Of a DNA stretch of 64,000 nt, positions 1 to 7,662 are shown one piece after another. The stretch comes from Phascolarctobacterium faecium DSM 14760 (GTDB taxonomy: Bacteria > Bacillota > Negativicutes > Acidaminococcales > Acidaminococcaceae), in assembly GCF_003269275.1 (NCBI RefSeq), contig NZ_QLTS01000002.1, positions 90,018-154,017 of the forward strand. Direction: 5' to 3'. The notes beneath the pieces are model-generated. The model was not told the origin of the DNA. It did no database searches and saw only the letters and a program-made list of their open reading frames with translations. The translations under genes and the position numbers were made by a program. Position 1 is the stretch's first letter. Each line of letters opens with the position of its first letter.

Positions 1-69
1 GTTTGCAGCATAGGCAGAAGCAGTTACGCCCAATGCCATTGCCATTGCAAGTACTAAAGATTTTTTCAT
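1..69 (-). CDS. SLH-domain porin, 5' end only (cut by window edge)
   Basis: This is the first 23 codons of a fourth porin of the local family. The ATG is at 67-69 and is preceded by a GGAGGAAAG-type ribosome-binding site. The encoded start (MKKSLVLAMAMALGVTASAY plus AAN) is the same signal peptide as in the porin at 462-1682, and the DNA of the two copies is nearly identical here. The rest of the gene lies off the left edge. It is expected to encode an SLH domain and barrel like its paralogs. That part is inference. Confidence 0.85.
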   Translation of the reverse strand, partial: MKKSLVLAMAMALGVTASAYAAN

Positions 70-142
70 GTTTCTTTCCTCCTCGGAAATTTATTAAGCC
101 AAGTTTTTCAGCTCATAACAATTTCCTAAGGAATGCGCCATA

Positions 143-162
143 CGAGTTACCTAGTTTCCTCT
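143..162 (-). promoter_or_regulatory. Conserved porin-leader element, copy 1
   Basis: On the minus strand this 20-mer reads AGAGGAAACTAGGTAACTCG. It lies in the 5' leader, 74 nt before the ATG at 69. GAG and CTC can close a stem, extended outward by CCGUA with UAUGG, around the loop GAAACUAGGUAA. The same element precedes all four porin genes in this window. Its function is unknown. Confidence 0.7.
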
Positions 163-216
163 ACGGCCATCCGCTTTTCAATTATTATAAACTTTAAAAA
201 CTATAAGCTTTAGTTT

Positions 217-245
217 ATTTTAGCGTGCGTTTCTAGTTTTTGCAA
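217..245 (-). promoter_or_regulatory. Promoter of porin copy 1
   Basis: Minus strand: -35 TTGCAA (240-245), 17-bp spacer, -10 TAAAAT (217-222). This gives a leader of about 140 nt. The arrangement matches the other porin promoters. Confidence 0.7.
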
Positions 246-398
246 TACTATTTTATATTTATTTAATTTAACTAAAAATCAGTAAATTCCACTTTTCTTT
301 TGCTTTTGATAATAATAAATCGCCTATATTTTAAAATCCATTTTTTCCGCTTTATGTATTCTCTTGAAAAAAATTTTCTTACTTGTTCCAAAGTATAC

Positions 399-426
399 AA
401 AAACGGCCGCATATGCGGCCGTTTTT
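399..426 (-). terminator. Intrinsic terminator of porin 462-1682
   Basis: Perfect palindrome AACGGCCGCATATGCGGCCGTT flanked by A and T runs. It lies 36 nt after the porin stop codon. Confidence 0.85.
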
Positions 427-461
427 AGTTCAGATTATTTAATTAACTGCAAAAATCTGTC

Positions 462-1682
462 TTAGAAAGTGATCGTCAGATCAGTCCACATGATTTTGTC
501 TTTATCACTGGTATCAAATTTAGATTTAGTATCATAGTAAGCAGCAGTTAAAACCATATTTTTAGCAACAGTATAATTTGCACCTACACCATAACCTTTA
601 AAACCTTGTCCGTCAAAGGTATTAGCATCAGTAGTATGAGCAATATAGGTTTGTCCGCCTAAATCATAATAGTTGGCAAACAGGCCCCAGGAACCTTTTT
701 TAGCCGCTTCCGCACCCTTGAAGGTCAACCCTACAGTCCAGCCGTCATCATCAAGGCCGTCAAGATCAACATCATGATAGCTCATATCGCCTTTAAGGTA
801 CATGGCATTCAAAGCAAAATCGCCAAACTCAGTACCAGCACCTACGAACCAGATTGCATTATCAAGTTTACTGTTTTTAGCTAAAATGTCTTTAAAGTTA
901 TAGTAACCTGCAGACGCGTTGAATTTACCGAAATCAGCAACTACAGCGCCGCCGGCATAGCTGCCGCCGGTAGTTCCGGAAACGCCCAGCTTATCGAGAT
1001 CGTCAGTTGCCTTACCAGCGGCACCAATGATCTTGATTTTATCGCCGTAAGAAACTTCCACGCCATCAGCACGATTATCATAGATATTACCGTCAGCAAA
1101 GAATGCATTGTAACGGCCGGCAGTTACATCCATACCGCCGAGTCGGCCTTCCAGATAGGCACGTTGGAAATCAGTGCTTTCGTCACCGGAATCAGTAGAC
1201 AGATCCTGCGTGTTCTGCAGCATACCGGTATATTTCCAGCCGTCATTGATCTGACCTGTGATCCAGATACGGGAACGCAAAGTGCTTTCATAATCGTTGG
1301 AAATGCTGCCTTTACCTTCATGGTTAGCATACAAAGCACGGAACTCACCTGTAATTTTAACATTATCAGATTTTTTCTCCAAAGCTGCAACACGTACGCC
1401 AAGGCTGTCCAGTTCGTCAGCAAATTCAGCTGCCAAACGATCTACGTTAGCGCCTTTGGCCATTGCTTTTGCTACTATTTGTGCCATTTCATAACGGGTC
1501 ATCAGGCGATCGCCACCAAAAGTGCCGTTGCCATAACCGTCAACGATACCAGCTGCCGCCAGCTTGTTTACGGAATCATACGCCCAATGGCCTGCCGGCA
1601 CATCGGAGAAGGGATTTGCAGCATAGGCAGAAGCAGTTACGCCCAATGCCATTGCCATTGCAAGTACTAAAGATTTTTTCAT
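462..1682 (-). CDS. SLH-domain outer-membrane porin (406 aa)
   Basis: Outer-membrane beta-barrel protein of the Negativicutes type, anchored to peptidoglycan. Residues 1-21 are a signal peptide ending AYA. Residues about 22-85 are one SLH domain (NPFSDVPAGHWAYDSVNKLA, then MTRYEMAQIVAK). Residues about 85-110 are a short coiled coil (ELDSLGVRVAALEKK). The rest is a strand-rich barrel ending WTDLTITF with a terminal Phe, as expected for BAM-dependent insertion. In this class the SLH domain is known to bind polyamine-modified peptidoglycan. The start is fixed by GAGGAGGAAAGAAAC before the ATG. It is monocistronic, with its own promoter, long leader and terminator. Its barrel is close to that of the porin at 3959-5185. 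The solute passed is unknown. Confidence 0.9.
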   Translation of the reverse strand: MKKSLVLAMAMALGVTASAYAANPFSDVPAGHWAYDSVNKLAAAGIVDGYGNGTFGGDRLMTRYEMAQIVAKAMAKGANVDRLAAEFADELDSLGVRVAALEKKSDNVKITGEFRALYANHEGKGSISNDYESTLRSRIWITGQINDGWKYTGMLQNTQDLSTDSGDESTDFQRAYLEGRLGGMDVTAGRYNAFFADGNIYDNRADGVEVSYGDKIKIIGAAGKATDDLDKLGVSGTTGGSYAGGAVVADFGKFNASAGYYNFKDILAKNSKLDNAIWFVGAGTEFGDFALNAMYLKGDMSYHDVDLDGLDDDGWTVGLTFKGAEAAKKGSWGLFANYYDLGGQTYIAHTTDANTFDGQGFKGYGVGANYTVAKNMVLTAAYYDTKSKFDTSDKDKIMWTDLTITF

Positions 1683-1760
1683 GTTTCTTTCCTCCTCGGA
1701 AATTTATTAAGCTTATAAAGACTTTGCGCTCAAATAAATAATTCCGAATCTCCTTTAGTG

Positions 1761-1780
1761 CGAGTTGCCTTGTTTCCTCT
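1761..1780 (-). promoter_or_regulatory. Conserved porin-leader element, copy 2
   Basis: Minus strand AGAGGAAACAAGGCAACTCG, 79 nt before the ATG at 1682. It differs from copy 1 only at two loop positions (T to A and T to C). The GAG/CTC closing pairs are kept. Confidence 0.7.
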
Positions 1781-1835
1781 ACTTACGGAAATCCATTTCA
1801 TTATTTTTTTGATCTAAAAGTATAAGCTTTTATAT

Positions 1836-1864
1836 ATTCTAAACACTGGCCTTCCTTTTTGCAA
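1836..1864 (-). promoter_or_regulatory. Promoter of porin 462-1682
   Basis: Minus strand: -35 TTGCAA (1859-1864), 17-bp spacer, -10 TAGAAT (1836-1841). Upstream of it, the 20-mer TTTAACTAAAAATCAGTAAA also occurs upstream of copy 1 (about 267-286), so the duplication between porins includes the promoter region. Confidence 0.75.
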
Positions 1865-2032
1865 GGTTAATTACTATTTATTTATTTTAACTAAAAATCA
1901 GTAAATTCATCATTTTATAAGCTTTTAATTATTTTTTCTGCCAATATCCTATAATTTTATTTTTTAAAATTGCATTATTACACCAAAAATTATTTTCGCC
2001 TATCCTATCTCTATTCTTATAAAATAAGGCCA

Positions 2033-2062
2033 TTGTATATAACAAATGAATTATGTTAGAAT
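2033..2062 (+). promoter_or_regulatory. Promoter of the basic exported protein gene
   Basis: -35 TTGTAT (2033-2038), 18-bp spacer, extended -10 TGTTAGAAT with the hexamer at 2057-2062. It faces away from the porin promoter at 1836-1864. Confidence 0.5.
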
Positions 2063-2094
2063 AAGTAAATTACGAATATAAAGGAGGTCCTAAA

Positions 2095-2487
2095 ATGAAA
2101 AAAACGCTACTTACAGCAGGTATCATCCTGGCAGCCTGCCTGCCTTCATTCAGCTCCGAAGCCTCAAATAATATTATTCCGACCCCCTCTCGAAACAGCT
2201 GTTATCAAAACGTCAGCAGTTATACGAACATAACCCTGGGCATGGCCGATAGGGAACGCAAAGAACAGGAAGCCTGGAACCGTGAAAAAAAACGGCGCGG
2301 CAAAGAATATGAATCCGACAAGCAAGAGCGCCGGGACCGTGAACGCTGGGAACGTCAGGAAGAGAAAAAACGCACAGAGGAAAACCGTCACCATAAAAAA
2401 GACAAAAAACGTAAGAATGACAGTGATTTTGAACGTCAGCGCAAATGGAAATTCGACCCTTCTCAATCGGGAGGAGAAGGTGACTGA
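2095..2487 (+). CDS. Small exported, highly charged protein (130 aa), function unknown
   Basis: I do not recognise a family. Residues 1-23 are a signal peptide (MKKTLLTAGIILAACLPSFS). The Cys in ILAACLP has no good lipobox, so it is probably not a lipoprotein. From residue about 50 to 120 the protein is almost entirely Lys, Arg, Glu, Asp and His (for example RERKEQEAWNREKKRRGKEY). This suggests a long charged helix or a disordered cell-envelope polyelectrolyte. AAAGGAGGT before the ATG supports the start. It is monocistronic, sits among outer-membrane genes and shares a bidirectional terminator with the next gene. A role in binding envelope polyanions is only a guess. Confidence 0.75.
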   Translation: MKKTLLTAGIILAACLPSFSSEASNNIIPTPSRNSCYQNVSSYTNITLGMADRERKEQEAWNREKKRRGKEYESDKQERRDRERWERQEEKKRTEENRHHKKDKKRKNDSDFERQRKWKFDPSQSGGEGD

Positions 2488-2501
2488 CAGCAGGAACCAA
2501 A

Positions 2502-2536
2502 AAAGGGGCAGCTGATCTATGATCAGCTGCCCCTTT
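2502..2536. terminator. Bidirectional terminator between convergent genes
   Basis: 16-bp perfect stem (AAAGGGGCAGCTGATC, loop TAT) flanked by A and T runs. It serves the plus gene ending at 2487 and the minus gene ending at 2548. Confidence 0.9.
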
Positions 2537-2547
2537 CAATAATAAGC

Positions 2548-3087
2548 CTATTTAAATTGGGTCACCTTTTTCAAATAACTGCGTACAGTCTTGGCAAATT
2601 CTTCGCTCTTCCAATCACTGCGTACAGTCAAAATCTCTTCAATTTCCATATCGTCAGAATACTTTTTAACATAATATCTGCCGGTAACTTTGTTCAAAAA
2701 TGCAAACTCACCGCTCATATCCAGCTTCAAAGTAGGCTCGCGACGGGGAAACAAAGCTTTGTCATCCAGTTTATCAAGCGACATGGCAATAACGATATCC
2801 GCACCGCTTTCACGGGCAATACGTTCCAGGTTGGCTTTACTGAAATCAGAAATATTCCTGCTGCCTACCGCCTTATCCACAACGTCCTCGGCAATCATAT
2901 CAAACTCAGGAAACTTAAACGTATCCATGATCTCTTCCATGTAAATCATACTTGCAGTAGTGTTATCTTCTACATGGTTAGCCAGCGGAACAACAGCCAA
3001 TTTTGCAGCTTCAGCCTTACCTGCTGCCGGCAGTACAAAACAAACAGCCAAAACAGCCATTAGTACAAAATTCATAATTTTTTTCAT
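2548..3087 (-). CDS. Exported protein, TolB-N/CsgG-like fold suspected (179 aa), paralog 1
   Basis: First of three paralogs in the porin cluster (others at 3288-3827 and 5512-6063). Residues 1-27 are a signal peptide ending AEA. The mature protein starts AKLAVVPLANHV. It continues with FKFPEFDMIAEDVV, then SGADIVIAMSLDKLD, and ends in a basic helix. The alternating strand-helix pattern beginning KLAVVPL and the ADIVIAM strand resemble the N-terminal domains of TolB- or CsgG-like envelope proteins. This is inference from pattern, not a search. AGAGGAGGC before the ATG supports the start. No function can be assigned. Position suggests a periplasmic or outer-membrane-associated role. Confidence 0.75.
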   Translation of the reverse strand: MKKIMNFVLMAVLAVCFVLPAAGKAEAAKLAVVPLANHVEDNTTASMIYMEEIMDTFKFPEFDMIAEDVVDKAVGSRNISDFSKANLERIARESGADIVIAMSLDKLDDKALFPRREPTLKLDMSGEFAFLNKVTGRYYVKKYSDDMEIEEILTVRSDWKSEEFAKTVRSYLKKVTQFK

Positions 3088-3232
3088 TAAAGAGCCTCCT
3101 CTATACCAGATTAGATGTCTACTCTGAACATCTTAGCACATTTTAACTGTAAAAAACAAGAGGAGATACAAATTTGCTTTTTTCACAAGAACCTTTGTTA
3201 AATTTTATTACGTTTCCTTTAAAAATATAAAT

Positions 3233-3277
3233 GATAAAAAATAACGTCAGCCTTAATGGCTGACGTTATTTTTTATC
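3233..3277 (-). terminator. Terminator of paralog 2
   Basis: 20-bp perfect inverted repeat (GATAAAAAATAACGTCAGCC, 5-nt loop) just after the stop of the gene at 3288-3827. Confidence 0.9.
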
Positions 3278-3287
3278 AAACTACAGG

Positions 3288-3827
3288 TTATTTTCCCGCA
3301 ACCTTTTTAAAGGCATTACGCACTACATTCTGCAATACTTCATGCTCCCAGTCACCGCGTACAGTAACGGCTTCCTCGATCGTTCTGGTGTCACGCAGGT
3401 CTTTATAATAATAAGCACCGGTAACAGTATTCAGCGAAGCAAATTTACCGCGCAGATCCATTTTCAAAGTTGCTTCTTTACGCTGCGGCATCCGCTTAGC
3501 ATCCAGTTTATCCAGCTGCATAGCCACTACAATGTCAGCGCCGGTAGCCTGAGCTACCTTCTCTAAAGCGGCTTTGCTGTAATCAGCAAGGCCATTTTCA
3601 CTGCCGATAGCTTCCAGCACTACATCCTCACCCAAAAGGTCAAATTCCGGATAACGGAACAGTGCCAAAGCTTCCTGCATGTAAATGGTACCGGCCAGTT
3701 CATCACCGGCAACATGATTAGCCAGCGGCACAACGGCTACTTTAGCCGCTTCAGCCTTACCGCCTAACGGCAGAGCAAAGCAAACCGTTACTAACGCCAA
3801 AAGCACATAATTAAAGAATTTTTTCAT
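3288..3827 (-). CDS. Exported protein, TolB-N/CsgG-like fold suspected (179 aa), paralog 2
   Basis: Same length and layout as the gene at 2548-3087: signal peptide ending AEA, then AKVAVVPLANHVAGDELAGT, FRYPEFDLLGEDVV, ATGADIVVAMQLDKLD, and a C-terminal strand-rich part (TLKMDLRGKFASLNTVTGAY). GAAGGAGGTAAATA before the ATG fixes the start. Its upstream region shares AAATGTG(C/T)TAAGAT with paralog 1, which suggests a common promoter inherited by duplication. It has its own terminator. Function unknown. Confidence 0.75.
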   Translation of the reverse strand: MKKFFNYVLLALVTVCFALPLGGKAEAAKVAVVPLANHVAGDELAGTIYMQEALALFRYPEFDLLGEDVVLEAIGSENGLADYSKAALEKVAQATGADIVVAMQLDKLDAKRMPQRKEATLKMDLRGKFASLNTVTGAYYYKDLRDTRTIEEAVTVRGDWEHEVLQNVVRNAFKKVAGK

Positions 3828-3903
3828 TATTTACCTCCTTCAGTAAAAAGCATCTGAAGATATCTTAACACATTTCCGAAAAATCAAAAACTGTTTTGTT
3901 GAA

Positions 3904-3931
3904 AAAAGCGGCTGCCTAAGCAGCCGCTTTT
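3904..3931 (-). terminator. Terminator of porin 3959-5185
   Basis: 12-bp stem AAAAGCGGCTGC, loop CTAA, with A/T flanks, 28 nt after the porin stop codon. Confidence 0.9.
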
Positions 3932-3958
3932 AAATTTACAGTATCTAATTCAGTTAAA

Positions 3959-5185
3959 TTAGAAAGTGAAGGTCAGGTCGGTCCAGATGATTTTGTCTTT
4001 GTCGCTGCTGTTCAATTTAGATTTAGTATCATAATAGGCAGCAGTAAAGACCATGTTTTTAGCAACAGTGTAGTTAGCACCTACGCCATAACCTTTAAAA
4101 CCTTCGCCGTCAAAGGTGTCTGCATCAGTAGTGTGTGCGATATAGGTTTGGCCACCCAAATCATAGTAGTTAGCAAACAGACCATAGGAACCAGCTTTGG
4201 CAGCCTCAGCGCCTTTCCAAGTCAAACCAACAGTGTAGCCATCATCATCAAGACCATCAAGGTCATGTCCTTGATAACTAGCATCACCTTTCAAATACAT
4301 TGCATTTAAACCAAAATCGCCGAAAGAAGTTCCAGCTCCTACAAACCAAATAGCATTGTCAATACCAGAATCTTTTTGCAGAATATCTTTAAAGTTATAG
4401 TAACCAGCAGTAGCATTTACAGCACCGAAATCAGCAGAAAGAGCGCCGCCTGCATAGTTACCACCAGTGGTTCCTTCAAGTACATATAATTTAGTAATTT
4501 CATCAGTTGCTTTACCAGCAGCCAAAGATAATTTTACTTTATCGCCATAGGAAAGTTCAACACCATCAGCACGGTTATCATAGATATTACCGTCAGCAAA
4601 GAATGCATTGTAACGACCAGCGGTAACAGCCATACCGCCTAATTTACCCTGTACATAAGCGCGTTGGAAATCAGTTTTTTCATCACCTGTATAGTCGCCT
4701 GCAAAATCCTGAATATTTTGGATCATACCGGTGTAAGACCAGTCATCGTTAACTTGTCCAGTGATCCAAATACGAGAACGTAAATCACCAACATAACTGT
4801 CAGCTACATTGCCTTTACCTTTTGAATCTGCGTAACGGAAACGAGCTTCACCAGTGATTTTTACGTTGTCAGATTTTTTCTCCAAAGCTGCAACGCGTAC
4901 GCCAAGGCTGTCCAGTTCGTCAGCAAATTCAGCTGCCAAACGGTCTACGTTTGCGCCTTTTGCCATTGCTTTTGCTACGATTTGTGCCATTTCGTAACGG
5001 GTCATCAGGCGATCGCCGCCGAAAGTGCCGTTGCCATAACCGTCAACGATACCAGCTGCTGCCAGTTTGTTTACGGAATCATATGCCCAATGACCTGCAG
5101 GTACATCGGAGAAAGGGTTTGCAGCATAGGCAGAAGCAGTTACGCCCAATGCCATTGCCATTGCTAATACTAAAGATTTTTTCAT
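3959..5185 (-). CDS. SLH-domain outer-membrane porin (408 aa)
   Basis: Same architecture as the porin at 462-1682: signal peptide, SLH domain, the coiled coil ELDSLGVRVAALEKKSDN and a barrel ending WTDLTFTF. Residues 1-112 are essentially identical to that paralog. Barrel segments near residues 190-205 and in the last third are also shared, while segments between them differ (for example TKLYVLEGTTGGNYAGG against DKLGVSGTTGGSYAGG). This points to recent duplication with patchy divergence, probably in surface loops. GAGGAGGAATAACA before the ATG fixes the start. It has its own promoter and terminator. Confidence 0.9.
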   Translation of the reverse strand: MKKSLVLAMAMALGVTASAYAANPFSDVPAGHWAYDSVNKLAAAGIVDGYGNGTFGGDRLMTRYEMAQIVAKAMAKGANVDRLAAEFADELDSLGVRVAALEKKSDNVKITGEARFRYADSKGKGNVADSYVGDLRSRIWITGQVNDDWSYTGMIQNIQDFAGDYTGDEKTDFQRAYVQGKLGGMAVTAGRYNAFFADGNIYDNRADGVELSYGDKVKLSLAAGKATDEITKLYVLEGTTGGNYAGGALSADFGAVNATAGYYNFKDILQKDSGIDNAIWFVGAGTSFGDFGLNAMYLKGDASYQGHDLDGLDDDGYTVGLTWKGAEAAKAGSYGLFANYYDLGGQTYIAHTTDADTFDGEGFKGYGVGANYTVAKNMVFTAAYYDTKSKLNSSDKDKIIWTDLTFTF

Positions 5186-5260
5186 TGTTATTCCTCCTCA
5201 GGAAATTATTAAGTTTATAATTTTGCTGTTTTAGAATAACTTCTTTAGCAAGCATTGCGG

Positions 5261-5280
5261 CGAGTTGCCTTGTTTCCTCT
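5261..5280 (-). promoter_or_regulatory. Conserved porin-leader element, copy 3
   Basis: Minus strand AGAGGAAACAAGGCAACTCG, 76 nt before the ATG at 5185. Outer flanks UUGC and GCAA can extend the GAG/CTC stem. They differ in sequence from the flanks of copy 1 but keep pairing. Confidence 0.7.
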
Positions 5281-5333
5281 GCAAATCCAACTATAGAGAT
5301 TATTCCTTAATCAACTGATTATAAACTTAATTT

Positions 5334-5362
5334 ACTTTACCGCGTTTTTACGATTTTGACAA
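5334..5362 (-). promoter_or_regulatory. Promoter of porin 3959-5185
   Basis: Minus strand: -35 TTGTCA (5357-5362), 17-bp spacer, -10 TAAAGT (5334-5339). Confidence 0.7.
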
Positions 5363-5470
5363 GTATTTTTTATTTTTATGCAGTAAAAATGTAATCTGAT
5401 TTTCTTTTCATCTTTTATTATGCAATTTTATAAATTATAATTATAAATCGAACTTATAAATATAATAATT

Positions 5471-5501
5471 AAAACCGGCAATCATAAAGATTGCCGGTTT
5501 T
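5471..5501 (-). terminator. Terminator of paralog 3
   Basis: 12-bp stem AAAACCGGCAAT with a 7-nt loop. It lies just after the stop of the gene at 5512-6063. Confidence 0.9.
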
Positions 5502-5511
5502 AGAAAAAATA

Positions 5512-6063
5512 TTAAAATTTAGCAACTTTTTTCAGTTCGCGAATCACATGGTTACGGAATTCATTGTGTTCATAATCAGTACGGGCGATAACAGGATATT
5601 CAACCAGTTCCTCATCGTTAATACGGTCTTTTGTGACCTTCCCGGTAATGCCGTTGACATACATGATACGGGCTTTGATTTTAAATTTATAATAATCTTC
5701 AATCATACCCATCTGCGGCTCCAGGCTCAGTTCATCCAAACTCATCATCAATGCCATATCAGCGCCTGTTTTAGCCATGATACGTTTGAGCATTGCTTCG
5801 TCAGGGCCATTTTTGCCAACAACAGCATAATTTTCTTCCTTCAAAGCTTTGTCAAGCACAGCATCATCAACCATATCAAATTCGGGGAATTTGAAATAAT
5901 CCATACATTCATTAAAGAAAACCTGACCGGAAAGCTCATCATCAGCTACATTATTCGCCAGCGGCAGAATAGCTATTTTAGCGGCTTCGGCTTTACCGAA
6001 AACGGGGACAGTAAAACCAATCACAACTAAAGCCAACAATAAATAGCGCAGAATATTTTTCAT
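5512..6063 (-). CDS. Exported protein, TolB-N/CsgG-like fold suspected (183 aa), paralog 3
   Basis: Divergent third paralog of the genes at 2548 and 3288. Signal peptide MKNILRYLLLALVVIGFTVP ending AEA, then AAKIAILPLANNVADDELSG, YFKFPEFDMVDDAVL, KTGADMALMMSLDELS, and a strand-rich C-terminal part (YVNGITGKVTKD). I chose ATG 6063 because AAGGAGGT lies 9 nt before it. A TTG at 6081 would sit on top of that ribosome-binding site. It is monocistronic between two porins. Function unknown; the recurrent pairing with porins suggests an envelope role. Confidence 0.75.
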   Translation of the reverse strand: MKNILRYLLLALVVIGFTVPVFGKAEAAKIAILPLANNVADDELSGQVFFNECMDYFKFPEFDMVDDAVLDKALKEENYAVVGKNGPDEAMLKRIMAKTGADMALMMSLDELSLEPQMGMIEDYYKFKIKARIMYVNGITGKVTKDRINDEELVEYPVIARTDYEHNEFRNHVIRELKKVAKF

Positions 6064-6205
6064 CGATATAACCTCCTTCAAATAACTATCAATTATAAGT
6101 TATTTTATCATAAAACAAACAAAAAAAATAGAGTCAAAGCAGATAATATGACAATTATTATAATAAAGTTTGAATGATACATTCAATGATTTTAATCCTA
6201 AGATA

Positions 6206-6234
6206 TAAAAAAGGGCGATCTTAAGATCGCCCTT
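6206..6234 (-). terminator. Terminator of porin 6256-7467
   Basis: Perfect palindrome AAGGGCGATCTTAAGATCGC plus CCTT, followed on the minus strand by a T run. Confidence 0.9.
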
Positions 6235-6255
6235 GAAGAAGCAGGTTCACTAAAA

Positions 6256-7467
6256 TTAGAAAGTGAAGACAACTTCAGACCAAATGGTCTTGTCATTTTT
6301 ATCAGTTTCTTTTGCATCAAAATCAGAGTACTCAACAGCTGCAACGATATTTTTAGCGAAAGCGTAGTTTACGCCCAGCATATAACCTTTGAAACCGCCT
6401 TCTTTATTGAAATCGTTAGCTAAATCGGTATTCATGCCATGATGAATATAAGTGCCAGCGCCCTGGTCATAGTATTTAGCATAAACGCCATAAGTACCAG
6501 CTTTAGCTGCTTTAGCGCCTTTATATGCCAAACCAATTACATAACCATCTTCATCAACAGACATAGTATTAACTTTATCTACATCAGATTTTAAATAAGT
6601 AGCATCAACTGTGAAGTCACCAAATTTGTAGTCAGCGCCTACATACCAGATTTTATCATCTTGGCCAAGTTTAACAACTTCGTCAGCTTTGACATAACCA
6701 GCGTTCAAGCCCAATTTGCCGATTTCGCCGCCCAAAGTAGCTGCCATGTATTTATCAGCTTTTTTACTATTATCTCCACTGGAGATTTTGCCATATTGGA
6801 AGCCGACTTTCAAATCTTTACCAAAACCAAGTTTTACAGCATCGGTACGATGGCTGAGGATATTGCCAACGCCCAAGCCCAATGCAGTGTTATTACGGCC
6901 AGCTTCTACTTTAACGCCACCGATACGGCCGGTAACGAATGCGCGTTGGAATTCAGTTTTCTCATCGCCTTCATCGTTGAGCAAATCTTGTTCGTTCTGC
7001 AACATGCCAACATATTTCCAGTCTTCGTTTATTTGGCCGTTGAGCCAGATACGAGAACGCAGAGTGCTAGTAGCATTAGTACCATTTAAGTTAGTATGTT
7101 TGTCATAAGATTGATACATAGCACGGATTTGAGCGTTGATTTTAACGTTGTCGGATTTTTTCTCCAAAGCTGCAACGCGAACACCAAGGCTGTCCAGTTC
7201 GTCAGCAAATTCAGCTGCCAAACGGTCTACGTTAGCGCCTTTTGCCATTGCTTTAGCTACGATTTGAGCCATTTCGTAACGGGTCATCAGACGATCGCCA
7301 CCGAAAGTGCCGTTGCCATAACCGTCAACGATATCAGCTGCTGCCAGTTTGTTTACGGAATCATATGCCCAATGACCTGCAGGTACATCGGAGAAGGGGT
7401 TTGCAGCATAGGCAGAAGCAGTTACACCCAAAGCCATAGCCATTGCTAATACTAAAGATTTTTTCAT
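6256..7467 (-). CDS. SLH-domain outer-membrane porin, divergent barrel (403 aa)
   Basis: The signal peptide, SLH domain and coiled coil (residues 1-110) match the other porins almost exactly; one change is AADIVDGYG for AAGIVDGYG. The barrel is clearly different (NAQIRAMYQSYDKHTNLNGT near residue 115, end WSEVVFTF). It shares only scattered strand motifs with the paralogs, such as STLRSRIWLNGQINEDWKY. ATG 7467 is chosen because GGAGGAAATAAC precedes it and it begins the family signal peptide. An in-frame extension to 7545 would run through the leader. A barrel this different on a conserved anchor suggests a different substrate or surface identity. Confidence 0.9.
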   Translation of the reverse strand: MKKSLVLAMAMALGVTASAYAANPFSDVPAGHWAYDSVNKLAAADIVDGYGNGTFGGDRLMTRYEMAQIVAKAMAKGANVDRLAAEFADELDSLGVRVAALEKKSDNVKINAQIRAMYQSYDKHTNLNGTNATSTLRSRIWLNGQINEDWKYVGMLQNEQDLLNDEGDEKTEFQRAFVTGRIGGVKVEAGRNNTALGLGVGNILSHRTDAVKLGFGKDLKVGFQYGKISSGDNSKKADKYMAATLGGEIGKLGLNAGYVKADEVVKLGQDDKIWYVGADYKFGDFTVDATYLKSDVDKVNTMSVDEDGYVIGLAYKGAKAAKAGTYGVYAKYYDQGAGTYIHHGMNTDLANDFNKEGGFKGYMLGVNYAFAKNIVAAVEYSDFDAKETDKNDKTIWSEVVFTF

Positions 7468-7546
7468 TGTTATTTCCTCCTTCGGAAATGTTTTATTTTT
7501 ATAAAACGTCCCGGAAAGGAATCTGTGCGCATCAGTTTGCTTCATG

Positions 7547-7566
7547 CGAGTTACCTAGTTTCCTCT
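7547..7566 (-). promoter_or_regulatory. Conserved porin-leader element, copy 4
   Basis: Minus strand AGAGGAAACTAGGTAACTCG, 80 nt before the ATG at 7467. An outer helix GUGCGC/GCGCAC, absent from the other copies, can enclose it. Confidence 0.7.
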
Positions 7567-7662
7567 ACTCGGCGCACTGCTTTGCTTCGATACTTTCCTC
7601 AACGCATTATAAACAGGTTAAAAAACAATTATTATCCTATATATAATTCATTGTTTGGACAT

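Noticed and set aside
1164-1670. Long plus-strand reading frame inside the porin at 462-1682
   Set aside because: It is antisense to a well-supported gene, and equivalent frames appear in the other porins because the DNA is repeated. No ribosome-binding site.
6256-7545. 429-residue version of the fourth porin starting at 7545
   Set aside because: The extra 26 residues run through the leader, lack a ribosome-binding site and precede a clear signal peptide with GGAGGAAATAAC before ATG 7467.
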